From Apostichopus leukothele (lineage: Eukaryota; Echinodermata; Holothuroidea; Aspidochirotida; Stichopodidae), in contig JAAAKB020000029.1 of the NCBI GenBank assembly GCA_010014835.2, forward strand, positions 1 to 36,739: DNA of 36,739 nt. The letters are read 5' to 3'. Below the pieces are notes generated by a model. It did no database searches, was not told the DNA's origin, and was given only the letters and a program-made list of their open reading frames with translations. Positions 11,283-23,625 of this stretch are shown here, piece after piece. Position 1 is the first letter of the stretch; each line of letters begins with the position of its first letter. The position numbers and the translations under genes are program-made.

Positions 11283-11613
11283 CAGTACATGCATGCATCT
11301 GTACTAGTATATGTATGCATCAGTACTAGTACATGCATACATCTGTACTTATATGTATGCATGTGTACTAGATGTATGCATTCATCTGTACTAGTATATG
11401 TATGCATGTGTACTAGTACATGCATTCATCTGTACTAGTATATGAAAGCATGTGTACTACTGTAGTACATGCATGCATCTGTACTAGTATATGTATGCAT
11501 GTGTACTAGTACATGCATGCATCTGTACTAGTATATGTATGCATGTGTACTAGTACATGCGCGCATCTGTACTAGTATATGTATGCATCAGTACTAGTAC
11601 ATGCATACATATC
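11283..11613. repeat. palindromic minisatellite, 22-bp half-unit (44-bp full unit), about 15 half-units
   Basis: Two alternating 22-base half-units make up the array: ctgtactagtatatgtatgc+at and a variant close to gtgtactagtacatgcatgc+at. Both halves are rich in perfect palindromes (GTACTAGTAC, TGCATGCA), so either strand could fold into many hairpins. There is a local break near 11441-11470, where the phase is disturbed (gaaagcatgtgtactactgtag). Stop codons are sparse in the array, so spurious open frames appear on both strands (11216-11425 and 11247-11438). They are repeat artefacts. Confidence 0.9.
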
Positions 11614-14600
11614 TGTAAATTATGCAAAGGACCGGTGAGCACTGTCTCTATGAACAAACTTACATGCATGTTGACTTGTTGAAAGAGAAACTAAGTTGCT
11701 CATTCTTTGCATACAGTCTTAGTCCTGCAGAAAACAGTATTTCATCAAATAATTATATAGTATCTCTATTAAAACTCAAAACTTAAAGTGATGATTTAGG
11801 CCATGATGATCTCGGGATTGGTTTGTGTATGTAGGCTATATAATGTGGCTTTACTAACATTGTAATGTATTCACACTCTTTGTTCATATTATCTACTTTG
11901 AGAGGATCTACCATGCCACAGTCCTTTGTTGAAGGCATCTTAAAAACTGTTTAGCTTTGACTGTCCGTAGCAGAAGAGTGAAAACAGTCACTTCTCATAA
12001 CCACAACTTTGCACGCACATCTCATCCGTGTAAGATATTCTGTAAAGAATGTGTGTATACCAGCGTACGTCACACCTTGGGTTGAATAGTATTGTGTCTT
12101 GAGGTGTTCAAGGTTAAATTTAAGGCTATATCAAGCCAGATATAGAGTGGTCACTCAACCAAGACTGAAAGGCAGAACAAATTCATGACAAGTTTTACAG
12201 CAGTTGATATCGATCTGCAGCTGACTGTACCAATTATTGGCTCACCAACTGCTGTATCATCTTATATTGAAGCATGAGTTGGCTTTTTTGTACCATATTT
12301 CTGAATGATTAAGGATCTAGTGCTTGTCATTAGTGTGGTTAAAGTACTCCCATGAATGTATGCATATGATCGTTAACAATAACTTGGAGTAAAAGCTTTA
12401 GTTTTAGATCACATCCTGTTTAATACTATTATGATATCTACATTTAAATAGAAGTTTGTGCAATGTGGTTCACTTTCTTTCCACCATGTTATCTGAATCA
12501 ACCACATTATAAACTACAGTCAACAATTTCCTTTCAAATGAAACTATTGAATGTATTTTCACATTCCTGATTCTTCAGTTTAATCTGCCACGTAAACTAC
12601 TTGAAAATTACATCAATAGGTTGACAGTTACACAGCATTGTATGAACATGTCTGTATGCTGTAGTAAGCGAGAGCTTGACGATGAGAATATATGGAGAGC
12701 TCTGTTAATAACCTTTCAGTTGATAGTACTAGTAAACCATCACAATTGTTCTTCTTAATTCTTGTTTTTCAGCCTGAGGTATATTTAGCATTGAGCCATG
12801 CAAGTCTTTCCAGGCAGGCTTCCGACCTTGACTTTTTTTGTTTCACATTATAAATTTTCAATAGCACTGTACTGCATGCTTTCAGTTGGTACAGCTGCAG
12901 TTAAGATAACACACAATAGAGACCACTGGTACATGAAACATGCGTGGTATGTACAATCAATGTCGTAAGATATAAATATAGCCAGCATAGTAATTGATGA
13001 ACCCTTAGAAACATTGTGCTGTCTTGTGAAATGACTTTTCATTTTGGCATGGCTTTGAGTATTAGTACCAGTTGTGTACTACATATATGAGTAGAATTTG
13101 ATTTGAAGAGTTGGAACTTGGAAACATAGATGATTACCATAGAAGAAGTGTTACAATAAGTGTCCTGTATACATAGATATGTTTGTTTGCGAAACATTCC
13201 TGTGTCCGTTGACTTGTTTATAACCCAAACTTTAATTTGCTCATTCTTTACATGTATAAGGGTTAATTCCTGTGGACATGAAGTACCTGATATTAATGTG
13301 ATTGTAGGCCCCTGTCAACACTGAAAAGGAAGACTAAAGGCATGTTGTGTCATAATGTTGTCTTGAGATTCTAACCACCAGTTCATGTTCAATCATTTTC
13401 AAACAAACATTTCACCCCTACGCAGCATCACAATGCACAGGTATTGTCCCCGGGAGCATCTTGCACCTGTTCCCAGTAAAGAAACAATTTATCTGTCTTC
13501 AGTGGCTTGTGTGTTGCATCTTGATGATTGCTTTTCAAGCAATATTCCCAGAAGGCTATAGGTGTTTCCTGTGTAATGTTACATGCTGATTCATGGTACA
13601 GTAGGAGTCTTACTTGACATTGGCTGTATTTATAGGGTTGATGTCATTGTAATAGCCAACACATAATAAAGTGATGTGACACATTTGTATATATCTCTCA
13701 GATGGTATCCCTTAAGTATATATGGTATCCCCAGTGGATGATCCCAGCCAATAATGGTGCACATGGTCATATATATTGATTGATTCCAATTACAATCAAA
13801 TAGAAGTCAAGTGATCTTGAAAATTGGAAAGGTTCTAGGTCAGATTTGTTATAAAATGTGGTTAATTTTGGAAGAGAAAATTTTTGTTATGTATACTTGG
13901 ATGTTCTGTGCACTTGTCTCTCTCTGAGTCGTAACTCTTCTTGTCATAAGTTGTAACTCTGCTATTGTTTGGTCTTAACTTCTATTTACGGTCCAGCTTT
14001 ATAAATTGAAGCAATTGCTCACTCTGTCAGTAGATGTGCACTCCATCAATCACATCCTCTTCTCAATCTGTTGGAGGGGAACTAGGCTTCAATAACTGTC
14101 AAGGGTCATTTTCAGACTTTGCGAGTATATCTGGAGGTGGCTTTCTCTGTTTTTCCTTTCTTATGGATCAAGTTGAAATTGCATTCCTTGTCATTTTGAT
14201 CAACTTGTGAAGATAACAAATTTATTGGGGAATGAATAATAGTGAAAGGGTAATTTTATACTGACTTTGCATAATACTATGTTAATTTATTCAGCTTTCA
14301 TTGATAATTCACTTTTATATTGACTTTGTAGAGAATAAAATGTTGCAAGAGGTTAATATGTTTGATTAATTTATCTGCAAATCTGGCGATTCTTACATCT
14401 TTTCTATAAACCGACTAAGTTCCAACATTTATAAACCCCTGGCTTCACTGCCTGTGACTTGTACTGACAATTCTAGTCGTTAACCAATTGTTGTTTACAT
14501 CATGGTAATTTACACTCCCTTTGTTTTGAGTGTTAGTTGTGGTGACAAGAATTTAATGGGACAGGATCTGTTTGTCATCAGAATGTGGTCAGTTTTGATG

Positions 14601-16310
14601 GTGGTGGTCTACCTACTGTATGGTCTCTTATATCCTTCCTGTGTGTTGGTTACTGTATTCACTATCAGCACAGTAGAAACTGTACAGATTACATACTCAC
14701 CAGCACTGGTTTGTGCAAGAACAGAGACTTATCTGATGAAATCAGTCGTGAAAGAAGAAGACATTGAGTACCCATTGAAGTAGGGATACAGTAGCCTGCT
14801 TAAAAAGTTGCTACATCTTTGAGGATATTACTATAGAAGGTTCAGTAGTCATTCTATCTCAGAATAGTTGAAAATGTAAGCACATAAACACTCCTCAACT
14901 GTTTATTTTGGCCCCAAGTGCCTCTGTAACACACTCTTTGTCTTATAATGAATGTTGCATATTAATTCTGTGGTTTATTGTTTCTGCTGCCCACAGAAAG
15001 TGAAAATGAGCTTTATAAGGGAGTGAACAACTTCCTGGTTGACACTACCAGCAGCAACAATTTCCATTTTAAGTTTACAACAAACCATTATTAGTTTAGA
15101 CTGGAAATCTACCCTTGTGTAGTACTGTAACACTGTACATGTACAGTATGTATGTAGTTAGTGTACAGCTATGTGTAAGTCCAGCATACAGAAGTATACC
15201 ACTAACTGTTGGCCAGTCTCAGACATTCTGTCTGGACCATATGATATCATCAGAGTGTTTTGCTGTGAATTCAGTGAAATGAAGAGTTACAAAGGGAGAT
15301 GGTTATGGGACAGCAGGTGTATGGTCAATATAAAGACTACTTCACATCAAGTGATGTAACACCAAGCATAAAATGAATGATACAATAGCTAGTGTGTGAC
15401 TGCACAACTCACAGTAAATAATTCCATCCTACATAAATAGGTTAAGAGGCTGATTATCTCTCAGAATCTTGGAGTAAACACTCACCAGAGACCTGCATGC
15501 ATCAGTGACCTTAAATTAACACAGATGGCAAATTTAACTTAAAGCGGCATTGAACAACGGGATGGACAAAAAGATGGAGAGAATTGATATATCTTGGACA
15601 CTGAAACAGGTTATAATGTTACATGTAATATATTAAACTACATCAATATTAAGCGTTGCAATCCCAACACTAACTGTAGGAGGCAACATGTTTTACATCC
15701 ACATTATAAACTAGGGTGCTGAAATCCTTATATCGGAACCATTGTTATGGTAACACTTTCCCTAATCAAAATAGTTTAATAAGATAATGCTCAGATCATC
15801 TTGGGACAACACCTTGTATGACAAACTAACCTAGTGGTTCATTGATTTTAGTGAAATTTTCATAATAGCTTGTCCAGTTGATTTTTAATTTTCAAATAAT
15901 GAAAAATGTCACAATTTTGCAATTGATTACAGAGAGGAAGTATGTTAGTGACAAAATGTTTAGTTTTTAATAAACTATAGAGAGGGTGTCTTACTCTGAT
16001 AAATCTTATTTTGGGTGAAATTTCAGTTAAGCAAAAAAACCTGACAATGCTGACCTGCATGGAATCACATGAAGATGCTTTAATGCAGGAGACTGCATAC
16101 TTCATAGTGTGGTAGTACTTAGTAGTCTGAGGTCAACAGCTCACTTGAGCAGCATTAGCTCAGTTCAAACAGGCAGATAACCTAATAGGTTTTTCTTAGT
16201 AAAGGAACAAGTAAGTAAGTCAATGGATGGATACAACTCTATGTAGAATGTGGACTCAAAGATAAAGAATGTCAGTAGGTGGATTCTCATTTACTAGATT
16301 AATGGGTAAG

Positions 16311-16445
16311 AGTATGGCACGGACCAGACTATGGCACGGACCAGAGTATGGCACGGACCAGAGTAGGGGACAGACGGGATTGGGTGACGGACCGGAGTGG
16401 GGACAGACCGGAGTGGGGACGGACCGGAGTGGGGGACCGACCAGC
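16311..16445. repeat. G-rich minisatellite, 16-17 bp unit
   Basis: The first part contains three near-perfect 17-base copies of tatggcacggaccagag. The second part holds degenerate copies of about 16 bases based on ggacggaccggagtgg, with GGGG or GGGGG runs. It is locally much richer in G and CpG than the rest of the intron. The GGG runs are about 12 bases apart, so a canonical G-quadruplex is unlikely. Short open frames over this array on both strands are by-products of the repeat. Confidence 0.85.
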
Positions 16446-19400
16446 AAAAAATTGTGATACATCGCACCTTTGCATCCACTAACAAATAGATGCTTGCAGC
16501 TTACATGGGGATTACTGTATATCTGCCTTTCATATCTGAATCTGTACGATTCAGTAATATTAGTAACTACATCAATTGGAATTAATCAACTAAAAGTAAC
16601 TTTGAGGATTTCAAGTTGTTCAATTATTGATTGGATTTGATATATGTCAACATAGCATTGAGATAATGAGTTGTAATCTTCTGTGAATAATACTGGAAAG
16701 ATTTGGTGTAATTATTAAAATATAGTTTGTGTATAAAATTTAGTTTGAAATGTCTTGTGGTTTGGCCACTATTATTTACCTCTGTCAGAAAATTGATGAT
16801 ACCTACAATTCATTTTAAAGATGATCCTTCTTATATACCTTATGAAAACATCCTATTTAAATAGTATGTTATTCCTTATTACTGGTTTGGTTTGATCTAG
16901 TGTTTCTAATCACAGTGCTGTCAGCAGCCCCTGTTCTTGCTAATTCATACTGCAGGCCTACTGCACTGCACTATGGAATGGACAGTGGTTGACCTTTGAC
17001 TTGTAAGCTTAGACTAATGACCTTATTCACCCATTGGGATTTTATCCAAGTCTGGTCTGGTTAATAGTGCCAGTGGTTTTTAGTACTGTAGGTATAATAC
17101 ACAATTAAGTTCACCACAGACATATTTTGTTGACCTGTAAGATGAAAAATGATAAACAGGACTTGCTGTGGTATGAATTCTTGCCATTGTTGTTTGTGTT
17201 TAAGAGAAGAAATGATTATCTCACCTTTTTAATAATTTACACCTTTGTTTTGATCAGCTCTGACTTTTGATCATTTCTGATCATCTCTGACTCTGACAAT
17301 TAAACATAAAGAAAAGCACAAACTTGGTTCAGCATATATCTTGAAAGCACAGTACATGAAAAAATATCCTTACTGATATATAGTTCTGATTTGCCAAATT
17401 TACTTTCCTAACAGTTGTTCTACAGAGAAAAAGGCATTACTTTTGTATTTGTTGGACAGATAGTATTAACCTCGGTTATTAGGAACACACTTACAGTAGG
17501 TAACACTCCAATCTCACCCATCAATGATGAATGGTGTAGTTTTCATGTAAAATCTTTACTGCATTGGTCTGTACTACTAAATCATAGTTAAGTGAACTCT
17601 TGGATGTACTCCCAGCATGCAACATTTCTAAGCAACAACATTTGGGTTTCAGAATGTTCAGATATTTGTGCTTATAAATTACAGTTACATCTGAGACAAG
17701 TTTGAGGTAGTTCACCTTCAGTGAAAGTTTATATTAATAATTTATACAGAACAGAAATCACTGCATTATTATTATTTCACGATCAAACATGATTGAGACA
17801 TATCACAAAAGAATGTTGCGTGAGTTGTGTGTTCCCAGTATATGTGATGTACTTTAGTGTTAAATTATGACTTCAGCATGAGGTTGTGTGATGATAGTCA
17901 AGGACCATTGCCACACATTCACACAACTATGGGGACTAGTGAAGTAGAAACATATTGAGCTAACAATTACTGCTGACAGAGAGTATAAAAGCTGCCAGTA
18001 TGTTATTGCTAATTTTCACCAACTTATGGTTTGTATTGCTACTGTAGTAGAGCTCTGTGGCCCTGACAAACCAGCATCTTTGCACTGTTGAGTGTTATAA
18101 CTGCATCATACAAAGCTAATGCTATGGTTCTCTGCCGTTAAAATAAGGCGGCCAGTAGCATCTAGCGTGTAATATACAAAACTGGTGGTTGCTTTGAGAT
18201 GCAAATATATGTGTAATGCAATCGCAGTTTGAAAACACAGGTTATCATGTAGTGATATTCCAAGGACAATGAATACAACCAAAAAGCGACGGACGGGTAG
18301 ATAAATGGAATTTAATCTGAGAATGTAGCTCAAAGGTATCATCGACGTTCCCAAAACGTTTATTAGAATGGCCAGTGATAATAAATGCATATTCTGTGAA
18401 GATGAATTGTCCCTCTGAGCACTAACATTCAGTAGGATCAAAATAGGTCTGGTTTAATGTGTTTTGCAATTCATTGCTACGATAAAACATCACCTCCTGG
18501 AATTCCCACTGGGCTCACTTGTTTTTTCAATCATTTATCAGTTTATTGTTCTATTAATTGAATTCTAGCATCTCTCCAGGCATCTATTGCTTGTGTGATA
18601 TCAGCTGCTGTGTATGACAGTAATAATAACAACAACTGCTTATTTAATAGACAAGTTGACAATGAGTGGAACACAAGGAAGATGTGCAAGTCTATTGAAG
18701 GCATCCTAACATTACTATTAGTGTAAGCACCCACATGAACTTCACTCCTTTGTTTACTGCCTCTGATCAACACACATGCAGTCTTGTCTACTATGTAACC
18801 TGTAACACTACTTAAATATAGTAACAATTCAAACATGGGCCAGTATTGATTCACTTCTATGTTCGTGTATCTAGAAAAAGTAAACAAACTACCAGCAGAT
18901 ACAGTGTGTTGGATCTTCAAATTAATTTGCAACCACAAGCAATTTGGTTGGTCTATGACTGCTTTGACTGTCTTGGGTGCAGCTACAAATGAAGACTTAA
19001 ATTAAATGAAGTGTTTAGCAGTGTGTTCAAGTGTGTTGCATGCATTGATACTGGTGGAGTCAGAAATTCCTGGAAAGAACAGCAGTAAGTCCTTCCCTAA
19101 CATGGTATGAGTCATTAGAATATAACCCGCAGGCACATTCAACTCTTCCTCCAAGGGTGACTTCCATCTTGAATGTATCTTTGATCAGTGACATCATTCA
19201 TAAAGTAGACCTCCAACTATTAACTCTGATATATTCAAGCTGTGTGACTCCTAATGCACAAGCAATTTATTATATACATCTTTTTCAGATTTCATCATTT
19301 TTCAATGGACTGTATGTATCTAACCTATTTTCTTGATTACTACCTATTTTTTCCTTCTTATTACAAAGTGGCAGGATAAAATGAAACCTACATTGATTGT

Positions 19401-19604
19401 ATTAGTCAGGATTGTAATTAAAGTGGCTGTTAATACTCACCTGTCAATTTTCATCCATTTTCCTATCATAATCTTATTGGAAAATGTATGTAATTAAGGC
19501 AAGTGCTGCTTCTACAAGTTTGGCACTAGATCAGAAAGTACCTATTCCAGGGGCAACACAAATTTCCAAGTATAAAAATGGACAGACACATGAGGGCCTA
19601 ATGA

Positions 19605-19735
19605 CATGATATTAAAAAAAACACAGAAACAATTGATCCAAATAACAAAAATCAGATTTAAATAAAACAAAAATCCAATTTAAAAAAAAACTGAATTTTT
19701 TATCTTTTAATATAAAATTTAAAAAATCACAAACA
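19605..19735. repeat. A-rich low-complexity stretch
   Basis: An A-dominated stretch contains runs of eight or nine A and reiterated words such as aaaaatcagattta and aaaaatccaattta. It could be simple low-complexity DNA, or the worn A-rich tail of a plus-strand retroposon. No body is recognisable to its left, so I leave the origin open. Confidence 0.5.
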
Positions 19736-22114
19736 TTGGTTCTTTGTAGTGCAAATGGTGCTGTCAGCCCATGAGTGAAGCCAAATAATTAATGTTAAAA
19801 GCCACTGATTCATTAATGTCGATTCTAGTTACATTTCTCTTCAGCTTGATCTTCTCTTCAGAATGACACGTCTGTTCAAGAGAGACGGGATGAGCAGTTT
19901 ATGATGAATCATATGATGAATCATAAATTTATAATCAAGACCACAAATCTTATGTCTTGTATAATTGTTGTGCAGTATTACCTAGGGAAGCTGACTTTAT
20001 GGTCTATACACAGAGTTTTGTGGATTTTAATTACCACTGGATAAATCAAATGTATAGTAGGATTGTAAATGACAAATAATCAAACCACAAAGGATAAAGA
20101 TTCAAATAGAGCATGGAAGTCTCATTGAAATAAATGTACTGGATTATCTCCAGAGTTAATGATGTATGTTTAAGTGTGCTATTAATTCTGAGCAGTTTCT
20201 TTGATACTAATAATGTAGTCATTAGGCTTTGCTATTCAACTTTCATTTCATATATTTAATGATGTTCAAAATGTATGAAATTTTCAGGTTCCCATTGATT
20301 ATGTGTGGTGATGAAAAAGTGTGTAAATCAGGCCAATGATATGGGTCGGAATGGAATCATCATTGAGTTGAATTTATTTCTTCTTAATATTTTTTAATCT
20401 TTTTGGTTATTAATCTCCCTTTGGTGAAAATATGTACAAGTTTGTCTTAGTTTGATCAATAATTAAAAATTTTGTATGTTGAGCAAATGCCCACTTTTGG
20501 TAGTTTGTCTGGAAAATTATGGACCAATCTCAAAAAGCTGGTGTAACATTGGTTGAGTTTCATAACCATATTCTACTAAATTCACACCAGATTCAATATT
20601 AGTGAGATGCTACTGCCTGTAAAAAGTCATTTTATTCTTCTTCTCAGTTAACATGATCAATTAACTCACTGCGAAAGTGTGATAGGATTTACTTATTCCT
20701 CTCCCATTGTAAAGTTTGATGAGTGCTGTATTTAACAATAGCTGCCCTCTGCATAATTATAAACATTGCTTGTAACATTCATGTAATTCACTAATAGTGC
20801 CTATTGAAGCATGTATGTGTGATAGTCAAGTGCCACTGCAAACACATCCATTTGTGTCTGGTAATCCAGTATTGTCCACGATGGCCATAGTCCTATGTAA
20901 GTCCCTTGCCACATCCAGTGAAGAATTTTAATTTTATGATTATAGTGAATTGGTTGTGTTATTTTAATGGTTTGTCAAAGAAGCTACTTTTAAATTATCT
21001 TGCTGCAGAGGATGCCAATGATAGGAATGCCTTTTAGTCAAATTATGGCCTCAGACTGTCCTAGATAATTTTTCTTTCATATTAAAGTGGCATATTGTTC
21101 AGTCTTTATAAATAATTTTAAAGATGGTATTTCCTGTCCTCATTCTCTCATTCCACATTCCTTTGTTTTAAATTTAGCTTTGGTTAAAACCTCATATTGA
21201 TCAGTATTATGGATTATTTTATGTTTCTCAGTTCCTGATAATTGTTGGTTGTAGATGAACCCTCTAAATTGCATCAGTTTCACTGAAAATTGATTCTAAA
21301 TGGTAGTATCTAAAATGTTGAACAGAAATTTGTTTCTAAAATGTTTCTACTTTGGACACTTTTTTTGCCGCCAAGCAATGTTTTGATGGTCTGCATTGCA
21401 GGCATATATTTAGACACTGTATTGTCAGAGCTTTCAACAAATCTCAGAGCATTTTATAACCGTATCGTTTTCATGACTTAGACCGTGTATTCAGGAAAAG
21501 GTTTCGGGGCTTTAAATTACACAGAGATATCCTCAGAGCTTATGAAATTAATAAGTAGATGTACTATTGGGATAATCAGACATGTAACTTTATACATAAG
21601 TATAAGAATAGAAAAATGCTGTTTAATTATTAGACTTGTAAAAACTTAAGAATGTATCTATGGCTATGGTTGCATTGCTTTAATGCAAACCCTGTAGGCT
21701 GCTTATGTCAGGGTAGATAGATCCTTGGTGTGAATAAATCATTTTAAATTAGAAAGATATGCCTGGAACTTACAATTCCAAGAGGTCTTGTCAAGCGGCT
21801 TGCAGGATTGACCCAGCAATTATAAGCAGCACTGCTTTAGGAAGGAAGATTTGATGTGACCAGGAGGATTAGCTGTCCGAGTAAAGTAGGACTCTGAGTT
21901 GATACCATGATCATATCATCTCAGTAGCATCACTGACTGTAACTCAAGCTTGATAAATAGTCAACACTCTATAAAGTTACCGCCTTGGGTTTTGTATTTG
22001 TAATATTAAAGCATTCCATTCAAGGTTGGTAAACATGACTTCCTTTGCCCCGGCATTGTTAGTGTGAGTAATTCCATATCTCAGTGCATCAGCAATATAC
22101 TGAGTCAATTCTCA

Positions 22115-22175
22115 CTTACCTGTCTCCTCACAAGTACAGCACTCTAACTACATTTGATCTGGAGCAACCTATCCA
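22115..22175 (+). repeat. diverged dispersed repeat, copy B
   Basis: This is the partner of the stretch at 10975-11035. It shares cttacctgtctcctcacaa exactly, followed by AGCACT and a diverged block. It lies about 350 bp upstream of exon 2. No terminal repeats or coding capacity were found. Confidence 0.4.
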
Positions 22176-22525
22176 ACACCCACTCAATATAGTAGTTTTA
22201 AACTGTATATAAAGATTATCTGGTAAAAAAAGTAGTGTCCTAACCAGGCTCATATAACACTAATATGCAGAATGTTGTTGAAATCTGTATACTCACAATT
22301 TTGAGCAAAATATTGAACCGTATTTGATGTAAATGCTTTCAAGCAGGTCGCATGTTCTAGAGGATAGAAGAATAACATGAATGGAGTTATCACTCATTTA
22401 GAAAAGTATGAGTTCTGTGCAGTTAGTGTCTTGCACTCCTATAACCAGAAAGGACCATACTTAAGAGATTTGGTTTATAGTTGACATGTCTGTATTACCT
22501 ATTGTCTTCCTTTATTTCTCTACAG

Positions 22526-22582
22526 CTTCTGTTTACTGGTGGTGTAGGCGTGATTGCATGGCGGCAGCCTTCCTCACTCTCT
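22526..22582 (+). CDS. ENTREP/FAM189-family membrane protein, exon 2 (residues 82-100)
   Basis: This 57-nt exon encodes LLFTGGVGVIAWRQPSSLS. It completes TM2 (about residues 76-93) and gives the short basic cytosolic turn WRQPSSLS before TM3. The acceptor is ttatttctctacag and the donor TCT|GTAAGT, both strong, and both ends are phase 0. The product joins smoothly to CWAGFA from exon 1 and LGFYTVL from exon 3. The order 'small-residue TM2, then W-[KR]-x-P' also matches the vertebrate family as I recall it. Because its length is a multiple of three, skipping it would keep the frame but delete half of TM2. Confidence 0.85.
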
Positions 22583-23202
22583 GTAAGTATTACAAGTATC
22601 ATACTTTGACATTCTTCAAGACAACATTCCTTGTTGGTTTTTGATGGCAATCATAAACATTAGCAATCATGGTTGAATCTATATGTGTGCACATGTACCC
22701 GGTTGTTAGTATGTTTGAATTTGAACACGCACTTCAGAGGCCCCATAGTAAGTACAACATGTCCGTTGTTTGAAGAGGAGGTCAAAGGTCAATTGAAGTC
22801 AGTAGGGGCCACAATATGTAAAACCTCTAAACACAATCTGGCGATACTCTCAGTCTGAATATTGTATACAGCAAGTTTGAGGGTAATGAATGAATGAAAT
22901 ATACAAAGTAACATAATTAGCTCTAGACTAATGATCTATGTACAAATACTGCTAATTAGCGTCATTGAATTTACAGTGTACATCAGTTCAGCCAGTTTGC
23001 ATATAGCGTTTATGTTGTGCTATACCATGTATAGTAGATTAATCCTTGATGGATGTCGATCAACAAGGAAGCATTGGCATGATTTCATTTCACATTGTTC
23101 AGTTTAGTGTACAAGTAGCCTAGATAACTTTTGTTGGCTCTCCTACAATATCTCTATGTAGTAGGTGTAGTAGATTATATGTTGCTTCTGTTCTTTCTTC
23201 AG
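22583..23202 (+). other. intron 2 of the ENTREP-like gene (620 bp)
   Basis: The intron runs from gtaagtatt at 22583 to an acceptor reading cttctgttctttcttcag at 23202, phase 0. It holds no further gene. A 61-codon open frame at 22673-22858 has no motif and no splice context. The frame of exon 3 is open for 24 codons upstream of its acceptor (from 23131), but that upstream part is intronic. Confidence 0.8.
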
Positions 23203-23541
23203 TTGGGTTTCTACACTGTTCTCTCCTGCCTTTGCATTCTCCTTCACTTGGTCGCCACTACCTTGGCTGGACTGGGAGGGATGGAACTCCAGTCAGTAGA
23301 GAATTGTATGCCCTCACTGGAGAAGAATAGTTGTCTCTGCTGTACCAGCATCCATGACTGTACCGATGGGCTGAAGCTACTCATGTATGCAGGCACCACT
23401 AACTGTCATATGCTGGAAGAACCAGTTCTCAGGAATATTATGTTTGCTAACTGTGTGACCAACATTGTGGCCATTGTTCTCTGCATCACAACGTCCTCTG
23501 TTGGATTCATTCTAGCTTTGAAACGACGACGAACACAAAGG
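23203..23541 (+). CDS. ENTREP/FAM189-family membrane protein, exon 3 (residues 101-213)
   Basis: This 339-nt, phase 0 exon encodes TM3 (about residues 101-125, core VLSCLCILLHLVATTLAG), a loop of roughly 53 residues, TM4 (about 179-206, core VTNIVAIVLCITTSSVGF) and a basic end, KRRRTQR. The loop carries six cysteines at residues 135, 144, 146, 147, 153 and 168. The NSCLCC cluster followed by a spaced C is the family hallmark: vertebrate ENTREP1 has a comparable CVCC cluster and later C, so disulphide pairing in the lumenal or extracellular loop is likely. The donor is AGG|GTGAGT at 23541/23542. Read-through into intron 3 would add about 19 codons and stop at 23599-23601. The proline-rich PPxY-bearing tail should follow in later exons beyond the window. 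The alternative family, MS4A/CD20-like tetraspans, fits less well because of the CLCC loop and the RIRHASPCWAGF signature. Confidence 0.88.
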
Positions 23542-23625
23542 GTGAGTTGTATTTACTTTCCTTCTCTCCTTCCTATCTCATATCTGCTAATAATGCACTA
23601 ATGGTATTAAATCTACCAAACCTAG

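Larger units (their letters stand above)
5001..22525 (+). other. intron 1 of the ENTREP-like gene (about 17.5 kb)
   Basis: This intron runs from GTAAGT at 5001 to an acceptor reading ttatttctctacag at 22525. It is phase 0, so it falls between codons 81 and 82, inside TM2. Apart from the repeats listed separately (6439-6535, 6604-6869, 10020-10374, 10975-11035, 11283-11613, 16311-16445, 19605-19735, 22115-22175) it looks like unique AT-rich sequence. Open frames of up to 131 codons occur on both strands without convincing splice context. I find no tRNA-like B box and no familiar microRNA core in it. Confidence 0.8.

Noticed and set aside
11216-11438. Opposite-strand frames rich in MHTYTSTD and YVCISTSTCIH words
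   Set aside because: Both are generated by the 22-bp palindromic minisatellite and have no independent coding support.
11283-11613. Regular repeat spacing that could be mistaken for a CRISPR array
   Set aside because: There are no unique spacers between repeats, the units are contiguous and palindromic throughout, and the window is eukaryotic.
14502-14783. Plus-strand 93-codon frame with a hydrophobic middle (VLMVVVYLLYGLLY)
   Set aside because: No family is recognisable, a second frame is also open over the same bases, and no splice signals agree. It is most likely a chance frame in intron 1.
18543-18938. Minus-strand 131-codon frame ending DITQAIDAWRDARIQLIEQ
   Set aside because: The ending looks protein-like and a weak acceptor (gtcatacacag) precedes it. 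The rest is leucine-run and low-complexity text, and no upstream exon or family could be found.
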